Shown: in pieces, positions 14,984 through 17,508 of the stretch
How the letters are laid out: every line of letters starts with the position of its first letter
Position numbering within the stretch: the stretch's first letter is position 1
Assembly: GCA_046756245.1 (NCBI GenBank)
Contig: JBHHVZ010000057.1
Coordinates: forward strand, 1-17,508
Source of the DNA: G021776435 sp046756245
GTDB lineage: Bacteria; Pseudomonadota; Alphaproteobacteria; Caulobacterales; Parvularculaceae
DNA length: 17,508 nt
Reading direction: 5' to 3'
Notes under the pieces: generated by a model
Seen by the model: the letters and a program-made list of their open reading frames with translations, nothing else
Databases searched by the model: none
What the model was told of the DNA's origin: nothing
Made by a program: the position numbers and the translations under genes

Positions 14984-17508
14984 ATGGCATCGACCGGCGA
15001 TCCGGGCGGGACTCCAGCGCCTGCGCCCGACGCGCCTGTAAAAGCGTGGGCGGACTGGTGCCTCAAACGTCTTGACGTCTATGCGGCCGAGTTCGCACGG
15101 GATCCATCCGCCAATTCCGTACGCCGGCTCGCTTTCGATCTCTCGAAGATTCTGGAAGAAGGCAGGGTCGGTCTGACGCATCTGCACGGCCTCGCCAAGA
15201 ACTTGAGCGACGAAGCGTTGATCGCGCGTGCGGAGCGCTTTTTCGAAATCCATGCAGGCGCCAGGGACGGAGGTCTTGAGAACCGGATCGCGCAGACCCT
15301 GAAGGCGGCTGGCGCGGAATCGTTTGAAGATTTTAAACACGCGGTCGAACAAACCCGAGCCGGGATCGTCTTCACCGCGCACCCAACATTCGCACTGTCG
15401 CAAACATTGCGCCGCACGCTGGCCGGCTACGCCTCGGCGCAAGACGACAAGGCCCGCGAGCAGAAACGCGCTGCGCTCGCCGGGCTTGCGCATGCGCCGG
15501 ACGATCAGCTTACGCTGTTTGACGAACATGACGATGCGATGGACGCGATCGACAATGCGCAGGCCGCCGTCGCTGCGGTGAACCGGGAAATTCTTCTCTA
15601 CGCAAGGAAACGCTTCCCGAAAGACTGGACGAAACTGACGCCGGCGCCGGCGAGCCTCGCCACCTGGGTCGGATACGATCTCGACGGCCGCACCGATATT
15701 CACTGGGGTCAGACGGTGCGAATCCGGCTGGAGGAAAAAGCCCGTCAGCTCGACCGGTATGCGCGCACGCTGGAAGCGATTTCAAAAAGCGAGCCGCTCG
15801 CCGGCGCCGATGCGCTTGTCGGGCAACTCAATTGCGCCGCGGCCTTCGCCGGCGAACAGGCGACGCTCTTCGCCGGCGATCTCGATGATCCTGACGTCGT
15901 CGTCAAAGCCGCGAACCATCTGACGGCGGCCGACCCGCGACGGCTCGTCAGCCTCGATGAAACGCGCGAGACGCTTTCCGAAATGATCGCTGCGGCGAAA
16001 GACGAAGAAACGCGATTGCAGCTTTGCGGGCTGCGCGCCGACATGAAAGCGTACGGTCTCGGCGTTGCGCGCATTCACCTGCGCGTCAACGCCGCCCAGG
16101 TGCGCTCGGCATTGCGGGCGGATTTCGGCCTCGATCAGGATGCGGCGTTCATGGGGCGCACAACGCTTGCTGAAGCTGCGAAAAAAGCAGAAACGGCCGC
16201 GCGCCGAAACGTCAATTTCGCGTCCGTCTTTCTTGAGCAGATGACGGCGCGCCGCCAGTTCATGCTGTGCGCCGAAATCTTCAAGCATATCGACGCCGAC
16301 ACGCCGATCCGCTTCCTGATCGCCGAATGCGAGGCGCCGGCGACGGTGATGGGCGCGATCTATCTCGCCCGGCTTTACGGCGTCGAGCACAGGCTCGACG
16401 TGTCGCCGCTATTCGAAACGCCCGAGGCGTTGGAACGCGGCGGGCGGTTTCTCGAACGCCTGCTCGATGAGGAAGCCTATGTGGCCTATATCCGCCGGCG
16501 CGGCCGCATCGCCATTCAGGTGGGGTTTTCGGATTCAGGCCGCTTCATGGGGCAGATTGCGGCCTCGCTTGCGATTGAACGGTTGCAGATCCTGCTCGCC
16601 CGCGCGCTTGGGGAACGCGAGATTCGCGACGTCGAGGCGGTTATCTTCAACACCCATGGCGAGTCTATGGGTCGCGGCGCCTATCCGGGAACATTCGAAG
16701 AGCGCCTCGATCATCTGATGACGCCGTGGGCGCGCGCGCGATTCAAACGCGAAGGGGTGACGCTTAATGCGGAAAGCAGCTTCCAGGGCGGCGACGGCTT
16801 CCAGCATTTTCAGACGCCTGCGCTCGCCCGGTCATCGGTCGTGCAGATTTTTGCGCACATGTTCAATACGCCGCAGGCGGATTATGGCGACCGCTTCTAT
16901 CGTGACATTAACTATTCATGGGATTTTTACCGCGGCGAAAAGTCTTGGCAGGAGGATTTATTCGATAACGCCGACTATCACGTGACGCTGTCGGCGTTTG
17001 CGCCGAATCTCCTCTTCACCACGGGGTCTCGCAAGACGCGCCGCCAGAGCGGCGGATCCGGCGTAACGGGGCCGCGATCGCTGCGCGCCATCCCGCACAA
17101 TGCAATTCTCCAGCAACTGGCGATTCCGGCGAACGTGGCGTGCGGCGTCGGCGCCGGCGCGGGCGGCGAAATCGAACGCCTCGTCGATCTTGTCCGCTCC
17201 TCGACGCGGGCGCAGCGTGTGTTAAAGCTCGCCGAATATGCGCGCGACGCCACCAGCCTGCCGGCGTTTCGCGCCTATGCCGGCCTCTTCGACGCAACCT
17301 TCTGGACGGCGCGCGCGGGAATGGTCGAAGAGCCCCAGACGTCGGGCGGTTTTCAAATGATTGCGGAACGCGTGCAGGATCAGCGCGTGTTCACGGCTTT
17401 ATCGCGGCTGGCGAATTTGCTCGCCGTCGATCTTTCGCGGTTCGACGAGATACTGGCGACGATCCACGGGCCCGAAGGCCGGCGCGAGCGTCATCGCGGC
17501 CGGCGGGG
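14984..17508 (+). CDS. ppc: Phosphoenolpyruvate carboxylase, divergent type (C-terminus off the window)
   Basis: Open frame of 841 codons to the right edge; the family is usually about 880-930 residues. It would carboxylate PEP to oxaloacetate to refill the TCA cycle. Family landmarks in order: IVFTAHPTFALS with the catalytic His at 133, WVGYDLDGRTDI, ECEAPATVMGAIYLARLYGVE then SPLFETPEALERG, VGFSDSGRFMG (513-523), NTHGESMGRGAYPG (from 556), and GPRSLRAIPHNAI near the C-terminal end. Two catalytic motifs differ from the classical enzyme: GYSDSAKDAG has Arg520 at the Lys position, and HGRGGS.GRGG is shortened to HGESMGRG. GGGGAG lies 9 bases before the ATG at 14984; the ATG at 14976 is in another frame. 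The palindromic repeat lies in its upstream region. The family call is fairly firm; activity needs testing because of the changed motifs. Confidence 0.85.
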   Translation, partial: MASTGDPGGTPAPAPDAPVKAWADWCLKRLDVYAAEFARDPSANSVRRLAFDLSKILEEGRVGLTHLHGLAKNLSDEALIARAERFFEIHAGARDGGLENRIAQTLKAAGAESFEDFKHAVEQTRAGIVFTAHPTFALSQTLRRTLAGYASAQDDKAREQKRAALAGLAHAPDDQLTLFDEHDDAMDAIDNAQAAVAAVNREILLYARKRFPKDWTKLTPAPASLATWVGYDLDGRTDIHWGQTVRIRLEEKARQLDRYARTLEAISKSEPLAGADALVGQLNCAAAFAGEQATLFAGDLDDPDVVVKAANHLTAADPRRLVSLDETRETLSEMIAAAKDEETRLQLCGLRADMKAYGLGVARIHLRVNAAQVRSALRADFGLDQDAAFMGRTTLAEAAKKAETAARRNVNFASVFLEQMTARRQFMLCAEIFKHIDADTPIRFLIAECEAPATVMGAIYLARLYGVEHRLDVSPLFETPEALERGGRFLERLLDEEAYVAYIRRRGRIAIQVGFSDSGRFMGQIAASLAIERLQILLARALGEREIRDVEAVIFNTHGESMGRGAYPGTFEERLDHLMTPWARARFKREGVTLNAESSFQGGDGFQHFQTPALARSSVVQIFAHMFNTPQADYGDRFYRDINYSWDFYRGEKSWQEDLFDNADYHVTLSAFAPNLLFTTGSRKTRRQSGGSGVTGPRSLRAIPHNAILQQLAIPANVACGVGAGAGGEIERLVDLVRSSTRAQRVLKLAEYARDATSLPAFRAYAGLFDATFWTARAGMVEEPQTSGGFQMIAERVQDQRVFTALSRLANLLAVDLSRFDEILATIHGPEGRRERHRGRR

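Noticed and set aside
14861..15703. 280-codon open frame on the minus strand
   Set aside because: It is antisense to the N-terminal part of ppc and has no family resemblance.

Overview
The window looks like part of an alphaproteobacterial chromosome, high in GC by eye. The main clues are a bL21 protein with the Lys/Ala-rich plus helix-hairpin-helix tail common in that class, a class-typical palindromic repeat (14820-14927), a promoter resembling the Caulobacter housekeeping consensus before rplU, a DUF2793 protein and an atypical proteobacterial-style PEP carboxylase. I cannot fix the order or family; relatives of Caulobacterales, Hyphomonadales or Parvularculales are my guess.

Layout. (1) 1-7835 is a surface-glycan or glycosylation region. 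On the minus strand it has a very long sulfotransferase / coiled-coil / GT4 glycosyltransferase fusion that runs off the left edge, a DUF2793 tail-fibre-like protein and a GT-A-type glycosyltransferase. Divergent from these on the plus strand is a visibly AT-richer methyltransferase-GT2 fusion. (2) 7836-8701 holds a well-formed promoter, an inverted repeat and a small exported protein with a PEP-CTERM-like C-terminal anchor. (3) 8813-9130 holds tRNA-Ser(CGA) on the minus strand; its promoter and 5' end are duplicated just upstream, with a third decayed copy beyond. (4) 9246-10379 is the rplU-rpmA operon with promoter and strong terminator. (5) 10397-11590 is a GNAT acetyltransferase and a FrnE/DsbA-like oxidoreductase, probably co-transcribed. 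(6) 11642-14284 is an 880-residue exported protein with a likely alpha/alpha-toroid carbohydrate-active body and RTX repeats. (7) 14288-14709 is a cold-shock gene with its own promoter, leader and terminator. (8) 14820-14927 is the palindromic repeat. (9) 14984 to the right edge is ppc, open at the window end.

How the genes fit together. The left part contributes sulfation, methylation and sugar transfer, probably to an exported polysaccharide or glycoprotein. The PEP-CTERM-like protein fits this because such proteins commonly accompany exopolysaccharide production, but no exosortase, polymerase or flippase is in view. The right part is mostly housekeeping: ribosome, tRNA, cold shock and anaplerosis. 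The most unusual items are the sulfotransferase-coil-glycosyltransferase fusion with a 10-A tract just before its GT domain, the tRNA promoter duplication, the signal-peptide-plus-RTX protein, and the altered catalytic motifs of the PEP carboxylase. I found no CRISPR array, transposase, integrase or complete prophage. All family calls come from reading motifs; no database search was run.
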